A DNA stretch of 64,000 bases from Symbiodinium natans (taxonomy: Eukaryota > Sar > Dinophyceae > Suessiales > Symbiodiniaceae): contig CAJNDS010002167.1 in assembly GCA_905221605.1 (NCBI GenBank), positions 62,001 through 126,000 of the forward strand, in the 5' to 3' direction. The position numbers were made by a program, and so were the translations under genes. Position 1 is the first letter of the stretch. Each line of letters opens with the position of its first letter. A model generated the notes under the pieces. The model had not been told where the DNA came from, ran no database searches, and saw nothing but the letters and a program-made list of their open reading frames with translations. This document shows positions 55,206 to 64,000 of this stretch, one piece after another.

Positions 55206-56413
55206 CGACGCGGTCGCCCATCCCTGCCGCAATGATTTTGGTTGGCTGGGCTTTTGGTGTGTGCACGAAGTGAGGCTTTAATAACCTTTGTGTGGGAAGT
55301 ATGTACGGGAACACAGGGAGATGATGCAGCAGGGAGTTCCTGAAAAAGTACGCCGTATCATCATGCCGCATCATTCCGAGACTAGTAGCAGGTGCAGCGC
55401 GCAGGGAACTTTGTATCGGGGATTGAGCTACGAGAGGAGGTGGTCTTGTATGCCTGGATGGCAGGTCGGGGTAAAGATGCTACGGACTTCTCTGGTCGTG
55501 TGTCGCGGGGGGTTTGCTTGTCTTGTTCGATGCTCTTCGCAGGTTGGGCTTCTCATCGCCTTGTAACAGCTTTTTGGTTGCACGTGGCCGCACTTCCATC
55601 ATCTGCGCGGCAAAGTTGGGCCTTGACGATTCAAATCCAGAAGATGTGGCACCAGTGAAAGAAGACAATCAGTGCATTCTTTTTGCTACCTCACGCACAC
55701 ACCGCACCTTTGTCGCAGACGTTTGTCCAGTTCGTGTGTCAAAAGTGCTATTCTTATCTTCTATCTATTGATGGGCACAACTCTGCCGCATGCCAGAGAA
55801 ACTGTACCGAGACAAGAGGGGCCTGCACCACCGGGCAACAATCAATACTCAGGCCATCCAAATTACTTGCAGCTTTTCCATGCTCTTGCTTGGCTTTTCT
55901 CACGCTATGATCGTCGAAACTTGGCTGTGGCCTTCTCCCGTTGCTCTTTGTCAGCTGCCTCTTCGGGAAGATTTTGGGCAGCTATAGATTTTCAAAACTC
56001 TTAAGATGAGCTCTCACGCCAGTGATAATGTTCAAAGGTCATGCCGGCGGCAGCCCAACTTGCCTTAATGCGTGGGAGGTTCATGAGACGGTTGACTGCA
56101 CAAGTGCGTGCAGTGCATCGTAGTGATTGCCATGGTAGTGGGAAACACAGGAAAGACGTTCACCACAAAACGTCGCTACACTCTGAATTAATTTGGCCCT
56201 CCCGCCCGCCGACTCGGGGTGGCGACAGATGATCATTTTGTTTTGGCGCTGAGCTTTTTGCCAGCTCATGCACTGACAACGTTCAAAGGTCGTGGTGGCA
56301 GTCCAGCTTTCAAGACTGTCATATGCAGGTTGACTGCATGAGACGGTAGTGTCAGGCATGTGGCACGCCCTTGATCCACACCCTCACCCGTTTGCAGACT
56401 TTCCTGTCGTGAG
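55206..56413. other. Unique sequence upstream of the RS gene with one candidate exon
   Basis: A 60-bp exon-like segment at 55405-55464 lies between GCGCAG|GG and a GT donor, and reads NFVSGIELREEVVLYAWMA. It may be an upstream exon of the RS-rich gene. The rest is unassigned. Confidence 0.4.
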
Positions 56414-58022
56414 GTCAAAGCCAAATGCCAAGCCAAAGGTGCAGGCTTCGGCAGCAATGGCAACGACTGCAGCAAAGTCTGCAGGCAGCCAGATGAAAGT
56501 GAGCTGAAGGGGAGGTTGCAATGCGTGGTTGGCAATTTTGACAAAATTCGATTTGTTTGATTCGGTGCGCTGTGGAACTCTTCGTGGGTCATGGGGCAAC
56601 TTCTCAGCAAAGAGCTGGCCTTGGATGGGTCTTGCAGGGGCCTTGCAGGACGAAGCGTTTGAGTGCTTTGGGTTCGGATTGCCCGGCAGGTGCCGCCGTG
56701 CGAAGGACAGCACTGGGAGGTGGACTTGACGACCTGAGCAGGAGAGCGTCTCAGAGCGTCTCTGCTCTGCTTGTGCTTTGCATGTTGTATTTACGTACGT
56801 AATTTGCATTGCACTGGCTTGCTGTGTATGTGCTATCATGTGTGCTTGTCAAGCGTTGGCTGAATGCACGTGCGATATGCGCCAGAGAGTACCGAAACCG
56901 ACAGGTTTGGCATTGGCAGCGCTGCCAGCGCACGGGCCACTCCGAATCCAAAGCGTGATGCGATGGACTTCCAGAAATTTCTGGAGGTACATGTGCAGAT
57001 TGAATCGTTCCTAGATGTGTGTGTCAGAGTGTTTGTTGGGTGTGCAATGTTCGCAGGCCAGCGACAGCGATGAGGAGTTGCCGCAAAAAACGACCCCAGC
57101 TCGTGCCACACCCGCCACACCCCCGCAACCTTCCAAAGCATCTGAATCAGAGTCGGCCAGCCCCCCAAGCTCACCGGCATCCAAACCCGCAGTTATCACC
57201 AGATCTCCTGCCAAAGTTGCACAATTTGGTGGCGGGAAGCCAGCTGCCGCCTTGCCCCCCAAGCCCCTTAACGACCCCTCCGACTCTCCGTCGCCGAATT
57301 CACCGGCTAGCCCACGCAGCCGCAGTGGCAGCCGCAGTGGCAGCCGCAGCGGCAGCCGCAGCGGCAGCCGCAGTGGCAGTCCAGTGGCACGGCGGCGCTC
57401 AGCCTCTCGTTCCTCGTCGCGCCCCTCCGCATCTGCGAGGTCTGCGAGGTCGCGCTCTCCCTCCCAGTCCGCCGCAAGATCGCAATCGCCACGATCGCCA
57501 TCCCATTCCCGCTCACTCCGCTCACCCCATTCACACTCTCCAACTTCACGGCCGCCCGAGTCGAGGTCTCGCTCACCTTCTCCGGCTCCCGTATCAACAG
57601 AGAGTCAGAGTGCATCCTCCAGATCTCCAGAACCTGGCAGCGTGTTCGGCAACGTCCGGCAAATGAGCGACTTGCTTCCCACCAAAGAAACGGCACAGAA
57701 CGCCCAGCCTGGTGGAGCGCAGAGAGGCGGAAGATTTTTGGCTTCACGCCCACGTTCATGCCGAGTGTCTGCTGTCTTTGTGTCCATTTCAAGTTTCCAC
57801 AACTGAGTTTCCAGGCCCTGCATCCCTCGGTGGCCAGGCACCCGAGTAAGTCGAGCCTTTGGAGACACTGAGAACCTGCCAATTGCTAGTCTCCAGGCAA
57901 CAATAAAGCCGGGACCGCTGGAGAGCACCACTGCAAAGCGGCGGCCCTCGATGCACTACGAAGAGGACTTCGAGGCGCGAGACCCAGTCAACAGCCTTGT
58001 ATCGTCCTTTTTCGATACGTAA
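56414..58022 (+). CDS. Arginine/serine-rich (RS) protein, multi-exon
   Basis: RS domains occur in splicing factors and related nuclear proteins and mediate phosphorylation-dependent contacts. Exons: 56414-56484 (SKPNAKPKVQASAAM, Lys/Ala-rich), 56638 to about 56686 (ALQDEAFECFGFGLP, GC donor), 56905-56986 (ends DAMDFQKFLE, GT donor), 57057-57726 and 57838-58022 (stop TAA 58020). The large exon starts ASDSDEELPQKTT, then a Pro/Ser-rich region with SP dipeptides, SGSR repeats and a long RS stretch, and ends MSDLLPTKETAQ. A GC donor at 57727 joins it in phase 1 to the last exon (TRVSRAFGDTENLPIASLQA... FEARDPVNSLVSSFFDT). No RNA-recognition motif is visible. The phase between 56686 and 56905 does not match, so at least one exon is missing; the start is unknown. 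Confidence 0.7.
57318..57380 (+). repeat. 12-bp coding repeat (AGCCGCAGTGGC) encoding Ser-Gly-Ser-Arg
   Basis: About five units inside the large exon of the RS-rich gene; the unit is a multiple of three, so repeat-number changes keep the frame. Confidence 0.9.
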
Positions 58023-59248
58023 TGATTGATAAGTGACGGATAGCTTCCAAGCGAAGACGTTCATTGCATCTTGGCTGGGTCCTTATGTGCTCAGCCCCAT
58101 GGCAGAGTCTGGCAGAGCAGCGAAAACAGACCGCTGCTTTTGTTGCGTGTGTGCAAAGATCAGCACGTTCAAGAGCGATCTTTCTTAGAACCATCTCTGG
58201 GATTATGGATACCCGGAGTCACCCCCATGCCAACTCTGAGTCGTGTGGTGTCTCTGCCATGAGCTCGTCCGCGACAGGGCGGCCTGACGGAGTGTTCAGT
58301 GTCATTTCTTGCAACTCACATTTTCATTAGTGTGCATTGCGAGCTTGTGGCTGCTGGTGAGTCTCGAAAAATAATGATGGCTCGGGCAAACTTCTCGAGA
58401 AGTGCGCCTATCCTTTTCCCTAAGCATGTATGATGTGGATATTCGTTCGGTTTTCGACGTCGGGAAATATTTGTTGGAGTAAGGGCCGTTTAGTAAAATC
58501 TGATTTAGCCAGTCTTAGCTCGTACTAACAGGTGTCCGGACCACGGTTGGGCGCACGGTTCAATGTGTAGAAGAGGTGCGTTTAGACCCACGCCTGCCAG
58601 TGTTTTTACATATTTGAGGGATTTGCGGAGATAAATCGTGAGGCAAAAATCAGGGATATATCTACCCGGAAAGTTACATTACAAACACCTACTTTCAGCA
58701 GGTCGCTTAACTCGGAATCGCACATACCAGTGTTTTGGGCATGGTCGCCAAAGGCATGGACGCTTGTGACAACTGTTTCGTTCCACATCTGTGCGCACAA
58801 AGAGCCCAAAACGCTGTAAATACCAGTGTTTTGGGCATGGTCGCCAAAGGCATGGACGCTTTTGCCACATCCTTGCGCAGTATGTTGTACAAAGAAGCGA
58901 AACGCTGCAAGTACCAGTGTTTCGAAATGTTTTGGACATTGTTGTCGGCCAAAAGGCATGGGCGCTTGTGACAACGTGTATTGTTCCACATCCTTGCACA
59001 GCAGGTTGTACAAAGAGGCGAAAACGCTGTCAACGCCAGAGTTTTGTTGCGTGTGAATGACGTTCTTATCCCCCCCCACCCCCGCCCCTCCCCCTGCAAA
59101 ACACAAAAAAAGACTCTAAAAACAGAGAAAACTATGCATGCAGCAAACCGTGGCCCGTACGCCTACTACCAGCCCAACCTTTTTGGTCTATGCCTGCGAG
59201 CTTTGGCTGATGTAACATGCCCGCCAGGCTTCAAGCACTGGCAGTGCC
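58023..59248. other. Intergenic sequence with a tandem array
   Basis: No gene recognised between the RS gene and the Thr/Ser-rich candidate; the main feature is the array at 58728-59050. Confidence 0.5.
58728..59050. repeat. About 100-bp tandem repeat, 3-4 copies
   Basis: Units contain TACCAGTGTTTTGGGCATGG, TCGCCAAAGGCATGGACGCT, TGTGACAAC..TTCC, ACATC and TTGTACAAAGA. Copy starts near 58728, 58822, 58912 and a partial at 59033. Internal gaps differ between copies. Confidence 0.88.
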
Positions 59249-61135
59249 TTGGGCGGTGCGTGGGTCCAGACGCCTCGGGCAGGAGCCGCAGGGATGCCTG
59301 CCTCGACCGCAGCTTCCGCTCCGAAAGAAACGGTAGCCTCAGCAGCCTCAGCAGTCACAACCTCCGCTGTGGGTACAACCTCCGCCGTCGGCACAACCTC
59401 TGCCGTGGGCACAACCTCCGCCGTGGGTACAACCTCCGCCGCGGGTACAACCTCTGCCGTGGGCAGAACCTCTGCCGTGGGCGCACACACTGCCGTGGGC
59501 GCAACCTCCGCCGTGGGCATAACCTCCATCGCGGGCACAACCCCAGCCGTGGCCACAGCTCCAGTGACGATTGCTGCTGCTCCTAGCGAGAGAGCCCCAC
59601 TGGTTGCGGCTGCGCCTACCTCCACGGCCTCGTTCGTGAGGACTCCTGGACGTACCAACACAAAATGTAGGTTCCAGAGATGTTTTGCAGGGGTTTGACA
59701 AGCTTGATGTGATTTGTTGTCACTTCTGTCTGAAGTTTCTGAGATCGCCTGACTTTGTAGGACAGAGCCGAAGAGTCAGGCTGAGCAGGACCCAGATGGT
59801 GGACAGAAATCCCCAAATGAAAAAGCCCCAAACTCATAAGCATTAATTATCGCCGCGCAGGGGTCTTGAGCCGCGAACCCTGAAAGCCCCACCCCCAACT
59901 CAAACACTTCAAACACAGCTCTGCATTACCCAATCCAGTCACTACTTCCTCGTGTGTCTTTCTTGATGTGGGCTCTAGGGCTTTTCCCTTCCTCTTGGAG
60001 TGGAGGTGGTAGGTTCAGTTGCACTTCCATGATGCTTCCAAAAGGGATGCAATGAGCCTGCCAGGAACCTTTGGTCGTGCACGATGCAGGCCCAAGTCCA
60101 GGCTTGCTCAGAGACCGTGCTCCTCCAGTCAGGCTGGTCAGTAGTGGAGGTTTACACCATCAGTCGCGGAAGTGTCGGCATCGAACAAGCCATTGCAAGG
60201 TGTTCGATGCGGGACGCGGAAGTTCAGGCACCAGCAAGTGACGGACTCTTGCACCATCGGCAAGATGCCTCGACCTGCCGCAATGCGTTGTGAATGGTTT
60301 CAGGGAGTTCCCCGCGACGCAAACGTGGAATTTACTGTTCACCTGTTGCAGGCCAGTGTACCTGTTGATGTTGGAGTTCAGTGCGACTTGCTCGTCGATG
60401 CCCCACGAGCCCCAGGCATCTAGAATCTCTCGAGGCCGAGCGATGCCTAGAGCTCTTCGTTAATGGTTCAGGCTGGGCGACTTCAGCCTCCGGTCCCTGG
60501 GGGTTTTCACCTTGGGAGCAGGCCTCAGAGCCTCAGAGAGGTGCACTAGCGGAGCACTAAAGTGGAGCACTTGCAAGGCGCTGCCAGGATTCCCACATCC
60601 GGGTCCTCATGCATACGGGTACGGTATGATGCCGATGATGCCACCTCCGGGCTATTGTCCTCCATGGCTGTCTCCGTTTTCGCCTTAGTCGCAGTGAAGC
60701 ACGCCTCAACAGACTCAAAGCTGCTCTCTTGCAAAGGCACAACCCCTTCCCCACCTTCGCTCCGCGAGAGGCCTTCCCATGGGGCCAGGCCTGAGAGAGA
60801 GGGCATTCGCTCGATGTTCGGGATGTTCGGGATGTTCGGGGTGTAAGGATTCGAGAAAGGTTCCTCAGTTGCCCTCATTTCTCCGGTCACTCCGTATGCG
60901 CATCCTTGGAGGCACCAGCGCCTGAGGCACCCGTGGCCCCGGAGCCTGCGGTTCCTACAGTTTCTGCGGCACCACCTGCGGCCATGTGCCTTGGAGCGAT
61001 TGCCATACCATTTGTTCAGGACACGGCCTACTGATCACGACGCTTCGTGCCAAAACCGCCTGCACTTTTGCATGCAGGTGGGCGTTGAGGATGGTGGATG
61101 ACTCGTTCAAAGACCAGATTGAACTTCTTCGGCAG
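59249..61135 (+). CDS. Candidate multi-exon gene with Thr/Ser/Ala-rich repeat region (tentative)
   Basis: Not recognised as a known protein. Pieces that obey the splice grammar: an open region 59249-59695 with a TTSAVG hexapeptide repeat. Then 60200-60227 (VFDAGRGSS, AG|G to GC donor), 60304-60351 (GVPRDANVEFTVHLLQ, AG|G to GC donor), from 60578 (ALPGFPHPGPHAYGYGMMP), from 60912 (APAPEAPVAPEPAVP) and 61078-61135 (WALRMVDDSFKDQIELLRQ, GT donor). VFDAGRG and VPRDANVEFTVHLL each resemble short FKBP-type prolyl isomerase strands, but the central FKBP core (VIKGWD-type motif) is absent between them. So either it is not an FKBP or it is a broken one. Whether all pieces belong to one gene is not shown. 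Confidence 0.35.
59355..59549 (+). repeat. 18-bp tandem repeat (ACAACCTCCGCCGTGGGC), about 11 copies
   Basis: Encodes Thr-Thr-Ser-Ala-Val-Gly in one + frame; the other frames are also open because the unit lacks stops. Unit length is a multiple of three, as for the SGSR repeat at 57318. Confidence 0.92.
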
Positions 61136-61968
61136 GTGGTTCAAAAACTACGAACTGTCCTGCCAGTTTGGTGCTGCATGTGCTGCGTCACCTGATGCTA
61201 CCTGCTTGTGTTTTGAATTGGGGGGATGTGTGGAGGCAGCTCAGCGACATCGCAGCCTGTTGGAAAAGAGCAGCGGGCCTTCGACAGAGGCTGCAAAGAC
61301 CAGGGGAGCTGACGAAGTCGGAGTCTAACTTGCGAGCGGCCTCGAAATGCACGCAAATCATGTGAAAAAGGTGCAAGCGCGGGTGGCCTAAAGCCGGGAT
61401 TCTTTTGTACCGAGGAAACCCAAATGCATTGTATTTGCACACACCAGGGATCAGGAAGTATGTGTGGAAACAATGGTTGTTTTGGCTCGAGAATGGGCAG
61501 TGGCGGCAGCGGGCTATCTGCAAAGCAGGCCCCTGCCATGCGATGCCCAGGTCGGGCTCAAGGAAACTTGAGAGGATCAGTGTCACAGCCGATGCATGCA
61601 ACGACATTTTGAGAGCCATGCTGCCATGCTCATGCTCATGCCCATGCTCCCGCTCCTGATGACATGACAACTGACAGAACTTTGCCCAACCTTACTCGGA
61701 AATACCTTCAATCAGCTTCAGTGTTCTCAAGGAGGTGAGTGGTAGGGGGAGAAGCCGCCTGACAGGCTTCCGAGGCCGCGGTGCGCAACTTCGCCAGCAC
61801 ACCGTGCATCCAATTGTTTTTGTGCTCCGTTTTGTTGTCCGCAGCCATCGGCAAAAAGATGTCTTGAATGAACTGTGCCAATGTGCACTGTTGCCGCCTC
61901 TTCCTAGAGTTCAAGCTTACAACAGATGAATGCATCGCTGAGGAATAGCACAAGTCGGCCATAGAAGG

Positions 61969-62027
61969 GCAAGAAGCGCAAGAAGCGCAAGAACCGCAAG
62001 AAGCGCAAGAAGCGCAAGAAGCGCAGA
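61969..62027. repeat. 9-bp tandem repeat (GAAGCGCAA), 6 copies
   Basis: Near-perfect AAGAAGCGC units with one AACCGC variant; reads Cys-Ala-Ser on the minus strand. Confidence 0.9.
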
Positions 62028-63695
62028 GGCCTGACTTGTGCACATTCGCTTGGACATTCTTTTGTTGGCATTCGCTTTCGTTTTGAACGAGTCGCCGTGA
62101 GTCGTACCGGCCGTCTTCGATGTCCAAATCCTTGCCGCCGCCGGCAGAGACCCGACAGCACATAGGGCGATAGGATGCCAGAGGGCGGGCCTTTGTGCCC
62201 TGTGACACACCGTGTGACCTGTGTGCACACTTAAGAGATACCAGAAGTGCTTCTCCCGCAGAGGTGAGCCGTGCTTCGAGCGCTTCGAGCCCCAAGTCAC
62301 CCAAGTCCAAGGCCAACACAGATGATATGATGGGAGAATGTGGGGTGTGGTGAAAATGTGCGGGTTGAGGGTCGAAAAACGCTTTCGCTTCCCTTCGGTT
62401 GGGGCCTGCTGATCGTGCTTGATGGTGTGGGTGCGGGCGTCCAGTCGACGAGTCAACGGCTTTAGGGTGGTGACAGAATGTAAAGGACTTTGAGGAGGAA
62501 GAGGAGCTTGAAAGGGAGCAAAGAGCATGCTTGTGGGAGCTCCCAGGGAGCAAAGGGCTTACCCCCGAGCTGTCCTCAAGACGCACCCCTTCGGCTGCAT
62601 TAGGAGCGAATTAATTAAACTGCGTCCCTGGATTGACATCTTTCGGTGGGTAGAAGGCACAGCGCACGAAGGGTGCCGGCTAGTTGACTAGCTTGTGCAG
62701 GCATGCCTTCCCCATTGAATTGTTCTGATGGCCAGGACGACAAAGCCGAGTGGCCACCGCTCCGGAACAAGATTCAACGGTTTCAAGGCAGCACTGCAGC
62801 TTCATGATGGTTTTGCTCTCGGACTTTTCAGCTGACGCATGCTGGCGAGCATCAGCCCACGATCTGCCTGCGCAGGCAATGCGCGGGCTGTGGTCTGCGC
62901 AGGCCGTCTCAACAAGGCAGTGGAAGCTCAGAGAGCGAGGGTTTAGCAGCAGCTGCCTTCGACGGAGGCACCAACCCCGGATCCGGCAGACGGTCCTGAT
63001 CAATTCGTCGGATCTTTGAAGAATTTTGACCCTTGCCAGCATTCGTGGCAGCATGTTGCGGGGGTGGTCCATTTTTGGCACAAGTCGGGCTATTGCAGGC
63101 GTTGGTTCTCGTGCTGAATCGTTTTTTGTGGGAAGGTTCCGGAGGATTTCCTGGCCAGCTTCGGAGATTGGAATCTCGTCTGCAAACGGCATGCCTAAAT
63201 CCAGAAAGCTTTTGCTGCACGAGTGCTGGATAGTGGATCCCATGCAATTTAAAAGGAGGGCCCAAGCGGGTAGCTGAGACACGGCTATCACGTGTTCTGC
63301 AGTTTAGGACAGAAGAAACAGCAGTGCAAAAAAAGAAAGCGGCCTACACTTGATTACTTGTAGCACAAGTAGGCGAATGCTGTGCGGCTGTGGGCAACGA
63401 GAGAGCCGGCTTCAGCACCCCAACATGCTGGATGCAGGTTGAGGCAGCCCGTAAGGCCTCGCTAAGTAGGCCATGCGGACCCACTGAATAGGGCGCCAGT
63501 CCTCGGGAGTTTGCGGCCCGGAGGCAACCACGCGCGTGGACGTTGGGTGAGGGAGTTTTATTCGTCATGTTCTTTGTCATGGCTAGGACATGCTAGGACC
63601 TCAATGATGCAAACAACCTGACTTGGATCCCGTGCGGTGGCAACATGTGGCATCAGGGATGCCTTCACAAATGGATTCTGAAGGGTCTTCCCGTG

Positions 63696-63762
63696 CACAA
63701 GCGGTGGGGGGTTGTTAGGTGGAGCCGAACACAAGCGGTGGGGGGTTGTTAGGTGGAGACGA
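63696..63762. repeat. 34-bp tandem duplication
   Basis: Two copies of CACAAGCGGTGGGGGGTTGT followed by TAGGTGGAG-CGAA, nearly identical. The GGTTGTTAG core resembles part of the 29404/34165 dispersed repeat. Confidence 0.85.
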
Positions 63763-64000
63763 AAAGTGGGGGGGTTTTGGCGCTGAAAACGTGAACTGAG
63801 CTGGGGGCGCCTGTCAAGGATGACACAAAAGAGCAATCAGGAGGACTTCTAGGCTCCACCGGCACGCTCTCCTCCTTCTTAAGGAGGGAACCTCATTGCC
63901 CCCTGTCCGCTTCCTGTTGCCACTGTGTCACTTGCCTGCTCTCTCCTCCATCACGCTCTTCGCTCTTCTCTTCCTCCTTTTCTTCCTTGCCCTCCTCCTC

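Larger units (their letters stand above)
61136..64000. other. Unassigned sequence to the window end
   Basis: No domain recognised on either strand. Minus-strand frames of 292 codons (61708-62586) and 203 codons (62680-63291) are open, but show no family signature; lengths like this can arise by chance at this GC content. A pyrimidine-rich tail occupies 63920-64000. Confidence 0.45.

Noticed and set aside
54354-55374. Minus-strand open frames of 292 and 266 codons
   Set aside because: They cross the 10-bp array and the 115-bp repeats; the ten-residue periodicity comes from the 10-bp unit.
61708-63291. Two minus-strand frames of 292 and 203 codons as genes
   Set aside because: No domain signature, Ser/Cys repeat from a 9-bp array in the first, and such lengths are expected occasionally by chance. 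Strand is also opposite to every recognised gene. Kept as an open question only.
1-64000. Dinoflagellate spliced-leader relicts (GCCATTTTGGCTCAAG)
   Set aside because: I looked for the leader core upstream of the recognised starts and saw no convincing copy; absence does not exclude trans-splicing.
1-64000. tRNA, rRNA or retroelement genes
   Set aside because: No tRNA A/B box pair, rRNA core or reverse transcriptase motif (YxDD context) was recognised by eye; a covariance-model scan would be needed to exclude small RNAs.

Overview
The window looks like nuclear DNA of a dinoflagellate, most like the Symbiodiniaceae/Suessiales type. No taxonomic marker is present, so this is an inference from four features. 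(1) Genes are split into very short exons (17-170 bp) by mostly short introns (47-130 bp). (2) By reading-frame continuity I could place about 40 splice donors: roughly 22 are GC, 14 GT and 4 GA, and almost every acceptor is followed by G (AG|G). (3) Every gene with a recognisable domain lies on the + strand. (4) Degenerate TTTAGGG-like repeats, homopolymer G runs and many tandem arrays fill the space between genes. Because exons are so short, long uninterrupted reading frames here are mostly not genes, and many real exons are below 60 codons.

Layout. 1-4000: repeats only (a 49-bp hairpin-forming minisatellite, a telomere-like block, four copies of a short inverted repeat, an AT-rich stretch, a G-run tract, TA and GTAT microsatellites). 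4000-7565: no recognised gene. 7566-31583: a + strand gene series: a conserved charged protein of unknown function, a divergent calmodulin-like EF-hand protein, a coiled-coil fragment, a SAP-domain protein, a 91-residue J-domain protein, a Pro/Ala-rich protein with a SAP-like helical domain, an RJL-family small GTPase (related to the GTPase part of DNAJC27/RBJ), a candidate coiled-coil gene and a MYND zinc-finger protein. 31584-42860: mostly microsatellites, one minisatellite and a few isolated candidate exons. 42861-45764: two genes resolved from start to stop, an FMN nitroreductase-family enzyme (241 aa) and a small three-repeat ankyrin protein (157 aa), only 354 bp apart.

47968-55205 is a 7.2-kb repeat island: an 11-bp GC-rich array; a 39-bp sequence and its inverted copy 5.1 kb away, enclosing a 1.9-2.3-kb higher-order tandem repeat; a 100-N assembly gap; and a set of alternating palindromes. 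Arrays with 33-bp, about 115-bp and 10-bp units follow. The 115-bp family recurs in opposite orientation at 21.9-22.2 kb. 56414-58022 is an arginine-serine-rich (RS) protein gene. The remainder holds an approximately 100-bp repeat array, a candidate low-complexity Thr/Ser/Ala-rich gene and unassigned sequence.

The genes do not form a pathway. The common thread is architecture: one-directional gene order, tiny exons, relaxed GC/GA donors with a strict AG|G acceptor, and repeats that spread into introns. All exon models are hand-built and have no transcript support.
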